This document shows, one piece after another, positions 1-5,474 of a DNA stretch of 5,535 bases. A program made the translations under genes and the position numbers. Numbering within the stretch: the first letter of the stretch is position 1; every line of letters begins with the position of its first letter. The notes below the pieces were generated by a model that searched no databases, had not been told where the DNA came from, and saw only the letters and a list, made by a program, of their open reading frames with translations. Origin of the DNA: Desulfobacterales bacterium (GTDB lineage Bacteria; Desulfobacterota; Desulfobacteria; Desulfobacterales; C00003060); contig CP070769.1 of assembly GCA_020347085.1 (NCBI GenBank), positions 1,501,767 to 1,507,301 on the forward strand, written 5' to 3'.

Positions 1-1
1 A

Positions 2-1222
2 GTCGTTTTTGGTTTTTTACTCTGCCTAAGCATTAGTGCTATGGCCGGGGACCTGACGGACATTCTGGAGAGGAAAGGCGTCCTTACTGAGGAGGAGGCC
101 GCCGAAATCAAGAAACAAGACAAGGAATTTGAACTGCCCAAAGGCTTGAAGGGCGTGAAAGTGGGGGCGCTTTGGTACTTAGATTACTCAAACGGCCAGG
201 AGCCTGTATCTGGTGACGCGTCGTCCAGTTACAACGAATTCAGAGTCACCCGGGGTTACCTGACGGTGAAAAAGGGGCTTCTTCCATGGTTTCACACGCG
301 AATCACGATCGACACCCACCAGGACGACACAGGGGATTACAAGATGCGCCTCAAATACCTTTATGCTGAATTAAGGCCCCCTGATGCCGGGCTGTTTACC
401 GACATGAAGTCTGAGATCGGTTTGGGGCATATCCCTTGGTTAGACTTGGAGGAGCACATTAACCCGTATCGGTGCCAGGGCACCATGGCCATCGAGCGAG
501 CCGGAGTGTTTAATTCCGCTGATGCCGGCGTGAGTCTGCGTGGTTACCTTGGTGGCCAGTTGGAGGATGCAGAAGAGAAAACAGGAAACCACTACTACAA
601 TGGGCGTTACGGAAGCTGGCACGTCGGCATCTATAACGGGCCAGGTTACCACGAAAGCGAAAAAAACAATAATAAGGTGCTTGAGGGACGGCTTAGTTTG
701 CGACCCCTGCCAGATGTCATACCTGGCCTTCAGTTAAGCTATTTTGGCCTATACGGCGAGGGGAATGACGAGGATAATCCTGCCGGGGAGTGGCCGGACT
801 ACGCGGTGAATCTAGGCATGCTGAGCTACGAGAATCCATGGGTGACCGTCACTGGCCAGTACCTCACAACCCAAGGCAATGCAAAAGGGACTTGGGTGGA
901 TGCATCCGGCGACGCCCTGGAGACTGCGGGTTATTCCTTCTTTGGGAATCTGAAGCTTTCTGTGCTTGATGGAAAGCTTTCCTTGTTTGCACGATACGAT
1001 CACTTTGATCAAGACACCGATGAAAAGATCGGCAATCAGGCTGACTATGACCTGTACGTCGGGGGTCTTGCCTATGATATTTACAAAGGCAACTTGTTCT
1101 TACTGGCTTACGAAACAACGGACTATGGGAGTGATGCAGGCAAAAAAGGAAAAGTCCCTGTGGCAAACAACAGGCTCGGAGACGACCACAAAGTGCAGGC
1201 CGTTTTGCAGATCAAGTTCTAA
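2..1222 (+). CDS. Phosphate-selective porin O/P-like outer-membrane protein (5' end outside window)
   Basis: Outer-membrane beta-barrel channel, probably for anions or small solutes; the substrate cannot be read from sequence. An ATG at 41 would give 393 residues, but the same frame is open to the window edge. Positions 2-40 encode VVFGFLLCLSISA, the hydrophobic core of a signal peptide ending in an AMA|GD signal-peptidase-like site, so the true start lies upstream. Counting from the ATG at 41, a short charged helix (about 5-28, LTDILERKGVLTEEEA) precedes the barrel, as in this family. Family-typical stretches follow: FRVTRGYLTVKK (67-78), DDTGDYKMRLKYLYAEL (95-111), GLGHIPWLDLEEHINPYR (127-144) and ERAGVFNSADAG (152-163). 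Alternating aromatic strands run to a terminal phenylalanine (VLQIKF), the usual signal for barrel insertion by BAM. It is followed by an intrinsic terminator at 1280-1302. The family call is from remembered motifs; the start is certainly missing. Confidence 0.88.
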   Translation, partial: VVFGFLLCLSISAMAGDLTDILERKGVLTEEEAAEIKKQDKEFELPKGLKGVKVGALWYLDYSNGQEPVSGDASSSYNEFRVTRGYLTVKKGLLPWFHTRITIDTHQDDTGDYKMRLKYLYAELRPPDAGLFTDMKSEIGLGHIPWLDLEEHINPYRCQGTMAIERAGVFNSADAGVSLRGYLGGQLEDAEEKTGNHYYNGRYGSWHVGIYNGPGYHESEKNNNKVLEGRLSLRPLPDVIPGLQLSYFGLYGEGNDEDNPAGEWPDYAVNLGMLSYENPWVTVTGQYLTTQGNAKGTWVDASGDALETAGYSFFGNLKLSVLDGKLSLFARYDHFDQDTDEKIGNQADYDLYVGGLAYDIYKGNLFLLAYETTDYGSDAGKKGKVPVANNRLGDDHKVQAVLQIKF

Positions 1223-1279
1223 CGGCTTCGCAAAAAGTCCATCCGCGACGTTGCAGTTGTCTGCACACAGACTTAGATC

Positions 1280-1302
1280 AAAGGCGCTGACGTGCTTTTT
1301 TT
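1280..1302 (+). terminator. Intrinsic terminator of the porin gene
   Basis: The stem AAAGGCGC (1280-1287) pairs with GTGCTTTT (1292-1299) through eight base pairs including two G-U wobbles. The loop is TGAC, and the run of seven T begins at 1296 and partly overlaps the stem. It lies 58 bases after the porin stop in the right orientation. It closely resembles the minus-strand terminator at 5394-5415. Confidence 0.6.
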
Positions 1303-1332
1303 GTTTCACGCCCTTGACCGCTCAATAAAACG

Positions 1333-1347
1333 ACCCGCCTTGCGGGT
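1333..1347. terminator. GC-rich hairpin, possible (bidirectional) terminator
   Basis: Perfect six-base-pair stem ACCCGC/GCGGGT with a CTT loop. On the plus strand it is followed by AGTGGTTTA. On the minus strand it is followed by CGTTTTATTG, a better T tract. It lies between the porin terminator and the promoter candidate for the 238-residue gene, so it may be a back-up terminator or part of a larger structured repeat. Confidence 0.4.
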
Positions 1348-1352
1348 AGTGG

Positions 1353-1381
1353 TTTACTCATCCCGTGCAAGGTGGTATAGG
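1353..1381 (+). promoter_or_regulatory. Candidate sigma-70-type promoter for the 238-residue gene
   Basis: TTTACT (1353-1358) matches four of six bases of the -35 box. A 17-base spacer leads to TATAGG (1376-1381), which matches four of six bases of the -10 box and is preceded by TGG, an extended -10 TGN motif. Transcription would start near 1388 and give a short leader before the ATG at 1415. Position after two terminators fits an independent transcript. This is a match by eye only. Confidence 0.42.
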
Positions 1382-1414
1382 ATGACAGACAGCCGGAGAC
1401 GTTAAGGAAAAGCC

Positions 1415-2131
1415 ATGCAAGATGACATCATTGGTGCATTGACCCAAGAGGTCAAAGAAGAAGTCATTGAGAACTACCTCCATGATCGACGGTTGATCGC
1501 AGAGCAGGTTAAGTACGTGAATGAACTGGCGGAACAGACAGCTGAATTGGAGGGGGAGTGCTCCAAGTGCTTTGCCCGCATCTGTAATTCACTCATGAAA
1601 CCGCAATTCATGGATGAATTCAGGCAGGTACTTGGACTGAAGGAGGCTCCTTTTGGTGAGCGGTTTGGCAAGGATCCCGATGACCGCGAAAATATCGGCT
1701 GGACCAAACTCCGTGGCCTTACTTACCGAGCAAGATTCAAAAAGCTCCTAGTAGAATCTTATCGCGGGCTTTTCAAGTGGAATAGTCAATATAAAGAGGC
1801 CTATGAGGATCTTCAGGAAGAATGCAAAGCCGTAAACCATAACTTGAAGAAGTTCGAAAACGACTACGACTTGCTCATCCTTTTGAGATTCTTGAAAGAC
1901 ATGGATGTTGAATTCATGGAAAAGAAACATTGGTTGAGCGATAACTTCACCCCCGAGGAAATGGCTTCCGTAGAAACCAGCCTCTCCTTCAGGCCAATCC
2001 GGATGGAGCAGTTCAAACTCAACCCACCACCGAGTCTCCCCGGACCGAGTATGGTCCAAAAACGATTGAATGCCCTGGCAGATTGTGTATATGGCCAGTG
2101 CAGCGATAGCATAAAAACACTGGTCAAATAA
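1415..2131 (+). CDS. Hypothetical protein, 238 residues, cysteine-containing and largely helical
   Basis: I do not recognise this protein. The ATG at 1415 follows AAGGA (1404-1408) with a six-base spacer, which supports the start. No signal peptide or membrane segment is visible, so it should be cytosolic. The chain is highly charged and probably mostly helical: residues 11-48 and about 125-170 are rich in E, K, L and Q and could form coiled coils. Cysteines are clustered as CSKCFARIC (49, 52, 57) and CVYGQC (224, 229), with one more at 137, which could bind a metal or form disulfides. The middle has a distinctive GERFGKDPDDRENIGWTKLR segment (81-100), and the tail has a proline-rich linker NPPPSLPGP (203-211). 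It stands alone between a terminator-rich region and converging gene remnants, so context gives no function. Reading frame and start are well supported; function is unknown. Confidence 0.75.
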   Translation: MQDDIIGALTQEVKEEVIENYLHDRRLIAEQVKYVNELAEQTAELEGECSKCFARICNSLMKPQFMDEFRQVLGLKEAPFGERFGKDPDDRENIGWTKLRGLTYRARFKKLLVESYRGLFKWNSQYKEAYEDLQEECKAVNHNLKKFENDYDLLILLRFLKDMDVEFMEKKHWLSDNFTPEEMASVETSLSFRPIRMEQFKLNPPPSLPGPSMVQKRLNALADCVYGQCSDSIKTLVK

Positions 2132-2152
2132 GAACCCATCTCATGAATGGGT
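2125..2152 (-). terminator. Hairpin between convergent genes; T tract on the minus strand
   Basis: ACCCAT (2134-2139) and ATGGGT (2147-2152) form a six-base-pair stem with a seven-base loop. Read on the minus strand, the stem is followed by TTCTTATTT, a reasonable T-rich tail, which would have ended transcription of the decayed genes at 2166-2476. On the plus strand it sits right after the stop of the 238-residue gene but is followed by CTCAGTC, so plus-strand termination is less certain. The minus-strand tail overlaps that gene's stop codon. Confidence 0.5.
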
Positions 2153-2165
2153 CTCAGTCTCCCCT

Positions 2166-2348
2166 CTATTTCCTCTGCCCCCACACAGCGTAAACCGGAT
2201 CGGCAGTCGTCATTTCAGGATAATAGCGGTCCGTAACCGGACGCGGCCATCCGCGGGCTGAGTAAGTCTCCAGGTTCTTGTAGGCCCCAGAGCGGAAGAA
2301 ATATTCAATGACTACCCCCATCCGCTCAAGCTCGCTTAATTCCTCATG
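2166..2348 (-). pseudogene. C-terminal fragment of an unrecognised protein, fused behind the glycosylase remnant
   Basis: This frame reads HEELSELERMGVVIEYFF and continues for about 60 residues to VYAVWGQRK and a TAG at 2166-2168. An ATG at 2399 lies in the same frame and would give 77 residues, but its first 18 or so codons are simply the glycosylase remnant read in another frame and have no ribosome binding site. The real protein-like part therefore probably starts near 2348. The ending, with aromatic RGWPRP, DRYYP and DPVYAVWG motifs, looks like a genuine conserved C-terminus. It loosely recalls the tails of some class I methyltransferases, but I would not assign it. The first residues (HEEL..LERMG) could alternatively be a continuation of the glycosylase after an internal deletion. 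No intact start is visible, so it is called as a remnant. Confidence 0.45.
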
Positions 2349-2476
2349 GTTTCCGGGTGCTTGGAATATCCCTTCTTGCCCCGTGTCAATATGGCCCATA
2401 AAGCGTGCAGCTCGTAGTGTTCACCCAAAAGGTGATGGCGACACAACTTTTCTGGAGGAATGTCCCAAATTCTCAT
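2336..2476 (-). pseudogene. N-terminal remnant of a pyrimidine-dimer DNA glycosylase-like (endonuclease V type) gene
   Basis: From an ATG at 2476-2474 the minus strand encodes 46 residues: MRIWDIPPEKLCRHHLLGEH, then YELHALWAILTRGKKGYSKH, then PETMRN and a TAA at 2336-2338. The pattern (MRIWDI start, LLGEH.ELHA, then KKGYS.HPET) is what I remember from bacterial and archaeal proteins annotated as pyrimidine dimer DNA glycosylase (Pyr_excise family, T4 DenV-like). Those remove UV photoproducts and are roughly 100 residues or longer, normally continuing with a tryptophan and a KGKLKALYLRHE-like helix. Here that part is absent and the frame stops at once. A purine stretch AAGAGG lies about 11 bases before the ATG, a weak ribosome binding site. 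The N-terminus is well preserved, so the loss looks recent. Most likely non-functional. The family call rests on recall of motifs, not a search. Confidence 0.72.
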
Positions 2477-2700
2477 GGCAAAAAGTGCCTCTTAACCCGT
2501 CAGCACATGGCGCGGTAAGCACAGGATTTTTTAATGAATAAGATATGGCCTATTGACCGAAAGTAAAGGCCCTGTGGGGATTTCAGCATAGAATTCTGGT
2601 TCCCGGGGACTTCCTTGCCCTATGTTGCAGGCCTTTGGACGTTTGGTTGTGACAGGTTAAAGGTGAGGATTTTGTGAGGGAGGGAGAGCCAGGTCACATT
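2477..2700. other. Non-coding stretch between the gene remnants and the flavin-binding gene
   Basis: I see no convincing reading frame on either strand and no strong hairpin. It should hold the 3' end of the mutY operon transcript and the promoter of the decayed glycosylase. No clear intrinsic terminator follows the flavoprotein stop at 2701, so the operon may run on or end by another mechanism. Confidence 0.5.
2540..2567 (-). promoter_or_regulatory. Weak candidate promoter for the decayed glycosylase gene
   Basis: On the minus strand, TTTACT (2567-2562), a 16-base spacer and TATCTT (2545-2540) match four of six bases in each box. They lie about 65 bases before the remnant's ATG. The -35 hexamer is the same as in the candidate at 1353. 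Found by eye in AT-rich sequence, so chance is a real possibility. Confidence 0.25.
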
Positions 2701-3138
2701 TTACGCTACTTGCTCAAAGTAGGAATCTGTCAGTCCCTCCAATAATAGAAGGGACTCCACTTTAATTGAGATGACTTCAACATCAGGCTGGGAGGCAAAC
2801 GCTCTCAGGTGTGGGTGTCTGTCCAGGAGTTTATCACGAATCACGTCTTTTTTTGTTTGATCCTTGACCTCCTGAAACACACCAGTAACCGTAAGGGCCC
2901 TTCCTTTTAACCGTGTCGGGCCGGTGTGCTCATCCCGGGTGTCGATCAGGAGGCTGGTTGCGGGGTTTTTCATGAGATTGCTGTACTTTTTTGTCACTTT
3001 GTCTGTAACCATGTAAATCTCCCGACATTCATCATCTGTGACGTAGGCCATAAGGGAGCAGTGAGGTTTGCTGCCGGAGACCGTAGCCAAAACGCAGATG
3101 TCCTTCTGTTTCATTAATGCCTTCATCTTGTCGAGCAT
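2701..3138 (-). CDS. Pyridoxamine 5'-phosphate oxidase family, FMN-binding split-barrel protein
   Basis: Small (145 residues) predicted flavin-binding protein of the PNPOx-like split-barrel superfamily. ICVLATVSGSKPHCSLMAYV (14-33) is the typical first hairpin, followed by EIYMVTDKVTKKYSNLMKNP (40-59), the T.KY.NL.KNP segment expected to contact FMN phosphate, and then SLLIDTRDE (62-70), a buried strand. The remaining residues give two more strands (ALTVTGVFQEV and DVEVISIKVESLLLLEG) and no extra domain. Members act as dimers on varied substrates (flavin-linked reduction, haem or F420 chemistry), and nothing here identifies one; a role in PLP synthesis is not implied. The ATG at 3138 follows AAGGAGG with a five-base spacer, decisive over the methionine at residue 5. 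It lies 76 bases after the upstream epimerase-like gene on the same strand and is probably the last gene of the mutY operon. Confidence 0.85.
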   Translation of the reverse strand: MLDKMKALMKQKDICVLATVSGSKPHCSLMAYVTDDECREIYMVTDKVTKKYSNLMKNPATSLLIDTRDEHTGPTRLKGRALTVTGVFQEVKDQTKKDVIRDKLLDRHPHLRAFASQPDVEVISIKVESLLLLEGLTDSYFEQVA

Positions 3139-3214
3139 CTTTTCCTCCTTGCAAGGCAGTAACCAAAGAAAGGGATGGCACCTTGATGAACGGATTGCGT
3201 CTCAGGAGCAGAGA

Positions 3215-4120
3215 TCAGTCTTCCTTTACAACCTGTTCCAGGGCTGCCGTGATATCCGGATAGCGAAACGCGTATCCGTGCTTCGCGAGCTTGGCAGGGA
3301 CAACTCTTTGACCTTCGAGGAGCACCAATCCAAACTCTCCGAGCACAAGTCTCAGCATAAAGCCAGGCGTCGTCAAAAAGGATGGCCTTCGCAGGACCCT
3401 TCCCAATGCCTTGGCTAAATCCCGGTTGCGAACAGGGTTTGGTGAGCAGAAATTAACGGGGCCCTTAATGTCCTCATTATCAAGGACAAATATGAATGCA
3501 TTTAACAAGTCTTCCATGTGAATCCAGGAAAACCATTGGTTGCCACTGCCCAGCGGTCCTCCCACAAACTTCTTAAAAGCAGGAATCATTTGTCCCAGGG
3601 CCCCCCCGGTTTTACCCAGGACAATGCCGAATCGTGTGATAGCCACTCGAACGCCCTTGTCCTCTGCCTTACGGGCTTCGTTTTCCCAGTCGACGGCAAG
3701 ACTGGCCAGAAAATCGTCTCCTGGGGCATCCTCTTCTGTCAGTTCTTCATCGCCCCGGAAACCATAGTATCCAACCGCCGATGTACTGCAGAGCAACTTC
3801 ACTGTTTTTTTGGGCATGGCTTCGACCACATTGCGGGTCGTCAGAATCCGGCTGTCATAAATCAGCTTCTTGATCTCATCATTCCATCGTGTAAAGATCG
3901 AGGCTCCGGCCAGATTGATCACTGCATCTTGGTCTGCAATTTCCTCCTGCCATGCCCCCTGGACTGCGGTATCCCCAGACACATAAATGGCTTCCTCTGG
4001 CGTGTCGTCGCGGGGTTCAGGGCTGTGGTCAACAACGGTGACTTGATGTCCTTTTTCCAGGAGACGGACAGATAGCTGCGTGCCAACAAAGCCAAGACCG
4101 CCGGTGATAAGGACCTTCAT
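3215..4120 (-). CDS. TIGR01777 / SDR39U1-type NAD(P)-binding epimerase-like protein
   Basis: An extended short-chain-dehydrogenase-like protein (301 residues, normal family length) in the group of E. coli YfcH and human SDR39U1, whose substrates are unknown. The N-terminal Rossmann fold shows TGGLGFVG (6-13). NLAG (69-72) and STSAVGYYG (112-120) are the hallmark stretches. The usual SDR YxxxK pair is not obvious, as is normal for this group. GGPLGSGNQWFSWIHMEDLL (187-206) and PVNFCSPNPVRN (221-232) are very typical. The C-terminal DUF1731-like part runs from about 250 (PGFMLRLVLGEFG...) to FRYPDITAALEQV (285-297). The second strand ends VVDHSP with Asp31, suggesting NAD(H) rather than NADP(H). 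The ATG at 4120 follows a near-perfect AAGGAGGT with a four-base spacer. It starts 57 bases after the mutY stop, so the two are probably co-transcribed. Confidence 0.92.
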   Translation of the reverse strand: MKVLITGGLGFVGTQLSVRLLEKGHQVTVVDHSPEPRDDTPEEAIYVSGDTAVQGAWQEEIADQDAVINLAGASIFTRWNDEIKKLIYDSRILTTRNVVEAMPKKTVKLLCSTSAVGYYGFRGDEELTEEDAPGDDFLASLAVDWENEARKAEDKGVRVAITRFGIVLGKTGGALGQMIPAFKKFVGGPLGSGNQWFSWIHMEDLLNAFIFVLDNEDIKGPVNFCSPNPVRNRDLAKALGRVLRRPSFLTTPGFMLRLVLGEFGLVLLEGQRVVPAKLAKHGYAFRYPDITAALEQVVKED

Positions 4121-4177
4121 GGCTACCTCCTTGTCCCTTATGACATGGCGCCAAGCAAAAACGCGATGACCGAATAG

Positions 4178-5272
4178 TTATGCTGCCACCTGTTCAACCT
4201 TCGAAGTTAATGCTTCGATAATTTTCCGATCCGCCCTTGAAAAGGCCACGTCGTTTAGTCGTTCGAGTCTTGTCCAACGCCAGTCTGAACAGCCATGGGC
4301 TTGCGGCTTGCCCGATTGGTACGCACATTGGAAGGCATGGAGTGTGATGCGAAGGTGGGTATACGCATGATTTACGGACGTAATCGATTTTCGGATTCGA
4401 ATCCGGATTCCCACCTCCTCTCGAATCTTCCTTCGCAGGCACCTTTCCAGGGTTTCATCTGGCTGCTGGGCACCGCCGGGAAACTTCCACAGCCCTCCCA
4501 GCAAGCCATGGTTGGGCCGGCGGACGATGAGCACTTGTCCGCGCTTGTCTTGAATAACTCCTGCCGTTACATGCTGGTGTGGGATCGGACTGCGCTTTCT
4601 ACTCACTGGTAAGACATACTGCAATCGGTGCTGATAGGCCCAGCAGCGTCCTCGGATCGGGCAATGGGTACAGTCTGGTTTCCGAGGTGTGCAGATATCT
4701 GACCCCAGGTCCATGAGTGCTTGGTTGAAGCGCCCAGCACCTTCAATCGGGACGAGACTTCTGGCCAGTTCGACGAGTTGCCGCACTGTTCGGCTTCGCT
4801 CAAGGGGTTGGTCGATACCAAAGAGCCTGCTTAGCACCCGTCGCACATTAGCGTCAATGGCTGGCGCTCGTTGTCCGAACGCTATGCTGAGGATAGCACC
4901 CGCTGTGTAGCTCCCGATCCCCGGCAGCTGGATGAGTCCGTCCCACGCGTTCGGGATCTTGCCCCCCAATCGCTCCATGACCTCTTTTGCTGCTATATGC
5001 AAATTACGCGCTCTGGCATAGTATCCCATATTTTCCCATGCTTTGAGCACGTCGTCTAAAGGTGCTGCAGCTAATGACTGCACAGTGGGGAATCGTGACA
5101 AAAACCGGTGGTAGTAAGAGATAACTGTCTCCATCTGGGTCTGCTGAAGCATGACCTCGGAGATCCAGATACAATAAGGATCACGGGTTTTTCGCCACGG
5201 TAAGTCGCGCTGATGACGAGCGTACCAGGCAAGGAGCGCGTCAGCGATAGGGAATGAGGCTTTTTTTGCCAT
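4178..5272 (-). CDS. mutY: A/G-specific adenine DNA glycosylase MutY
   Basis: Removes adenine mispaired with 8-oxoguanine, starting base-excision repair and preventing G:C to T:A mutations. It has 364 residues, a normal length. The catalytic domain has SEVMLQQTQ (38-46) with the catalytic Glu39, GYYARARNLH (83-92), the helix-hairpin-helix LPGIGSYTAGAI (116-127) including Tyr122, and AIDANVRRVLSR (138-149) with catalytic Asp140. The four iron-sulfur cysteines are C194-x6-C201-x2-C204-x5-C210. The C-terminal NUDIX-like domain (about 232-355) recognises 8-oxoguanine: GLLGGLWKFPGG (256-267), a degenerate Nudix box (267-289) with Lys282 where Nudix hydrolases have Glu, and HAYTHL (302-307) at the position of the FSH loop. 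The degenerate box fits a recognition rather than hydrolysis role. The ATG at 5272 is the only sensible start but has only a weak, distant GGAAG. First gene of the probable three-gene operon. Confidence 0.96.
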   Translation of the reverse strand: MAKKASFPIADALLAWYARHQRDLPWRKTRDPYCIWISEVMLQQTQMETVISYYHRFLSRFPTVQSLAAAPLDDVLKAWENMGYYARARNLHIAAKEVMERLGGKIPNAWDGLIQLPGIGSYTAGAILSIAFGQRAPAIDANVRRVLSRLFGIDQPLERSRTVRQLVELARSLVPIEGAGRFNQALMDLGSDICTPRKPDCTHCPIRGRCWAYQHRLQYVLPVSRKRSPIPHQHVTAGVIQDKRGQVLIVRRPNHGLLGGLWKFPGGAQQPDETLERCLRRKIREEVGIRIRIRKSITSVNHAYTHLRITLHAFQCAYQSGKPQAHGCSDWRWTRLERLNDVAFSRADRKIIEALTSKVEQVAA

Positions 5273-5393
5273 AGTCGTGATGTGTCTTCCTCTCCGTCTT
5301 TGCCCTACCGGTCAAAAGGGCTTGATCGGAGGGGTAACATCCTAATCTGAAACGGAACATATCTTTGAGAACTGCTCTAGAGCGCTGAAGGCC
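5273..5393. promoter_or_regulatory. Region expected to hold the mutY operon promoter
   Basis: This lies between the terminator at 5394-5415 and the mutY start, so the operon promoter should be here, reading leftward. I found no convincing -35/-10 pair. Visible structures are a perfect ten-base palindrome GCTCTAGAGC (5374-5383) and a five-base inverted repeat GCCCT/AGGGC (5302-5306 and 5317-5321). Either could be an operator or leader hairpin, or chance. Confidence 0.3.
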
Positions 5394-5415
5394 AAAAAAA
5401 AGCACGGCAGCCTTT
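5394..5415 (-). terminator. Intrinsic terminator of the gene at the right edge
   Basis: On the minus strand AAAGGC pairs with GCTTTT around a TGCCGT loop (six base pairs, one wobble), within a run of eight T. It lies about 60 bases after the stop of the partial gene at 5475, and separates it from mutY, arguing that mutY is transcribed from its own promoter. Confidence 0.55.
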
Positions 5416-5450
5416 GAGAGTTTGTCTCACGGTATATGTTATGGACTGTG

Positions 5451-5467
5451 CGGCGCCTGGTGCGCCG
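5451..5467 (-). terminator. GC-rich hairpin just after the stop of the edge gene
   Basis: CGGCGC (5451-5456) and GCGCCG (5462-5467) form a perfect six-base-pair stem with a five-base loop, starting seven bases after the stop at 5475. On the minus strand it is followed by CACAGTCC with no T run. It is therefore more likely a 3'-end stabilising or pausing hairpin than a complete intrinsic terminator; the U-tract terminator is further on. Confidence 0.4.
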
Positions 5468-5474
5468 AAGGGAG

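Larger units (their letters stand above)
1223..1350. repeat. Possible dispersed intergenic repeat, structured
   Basis: Immediately after the porin stop comes CGGCTTCGCAAAAAGTCCAT. This resembles, from memory, the end of short dispersed repeats found between genes in Desulfobacterota (ends of the type GGCTTCG.AAAAAGTCCA). The matching inverted end is not seen nearby, so at most one end or a remnant is present. The stretch is full of small inverted repeats: TGCAG-ttgt-CTGCA (1252-1265), an overlapping GTCT/AGAC pair (1259-1272), the terminator at 1280-1302 and the hairpin at 1333-1347. No second copy exists in this window, so the repeat call is an inference. Confidence 0.25.

Noticed and set aside
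864..1328. Several open frames overlapping the end of the porin gene on both strands
   Set aside because: They overlap the conserved porin frame or the terminator and hairpins after it and show no protein-like pattern.
1314..1342. TTGACC as a possible -35 box
   Set aside because: Seventeen bases on there is only GCCTTG inside a GC hairpin; the TTTACT / TGGTATAGG pair downstream is a better promoter candidate.
2308..2541. Plus-strand open frame of 77 codons over the remnant region
   Set aside because: It is antisense to the glycosylase remnant, has no good ribosome binding site, and its composition (S, P, W rich) is that of a shadow frame.
3518..4075. Long plus-strand open frame (185 codons) opposite the epimerase-like gene
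   Set aside because: The minus-strand protein matches its family along its full length with a perfect Shine-Dalgarno site; the plus frame has no recognisable features.
4392..4405. Fourteen-base perfect palindrome CGGATTCGAATCCG
   Set aside because: It lies within mutY and arises from alternating Ile and Arg codons (GIRIRIRKS), so it needs no regulatory explanation.
5313..5321. TTGACC on the minus strand near mutY as a -35 box
   Set aside because: The sequence at the expected -10 distance is purine-rich GAGGAA, with no TATAAT-like hexamer.
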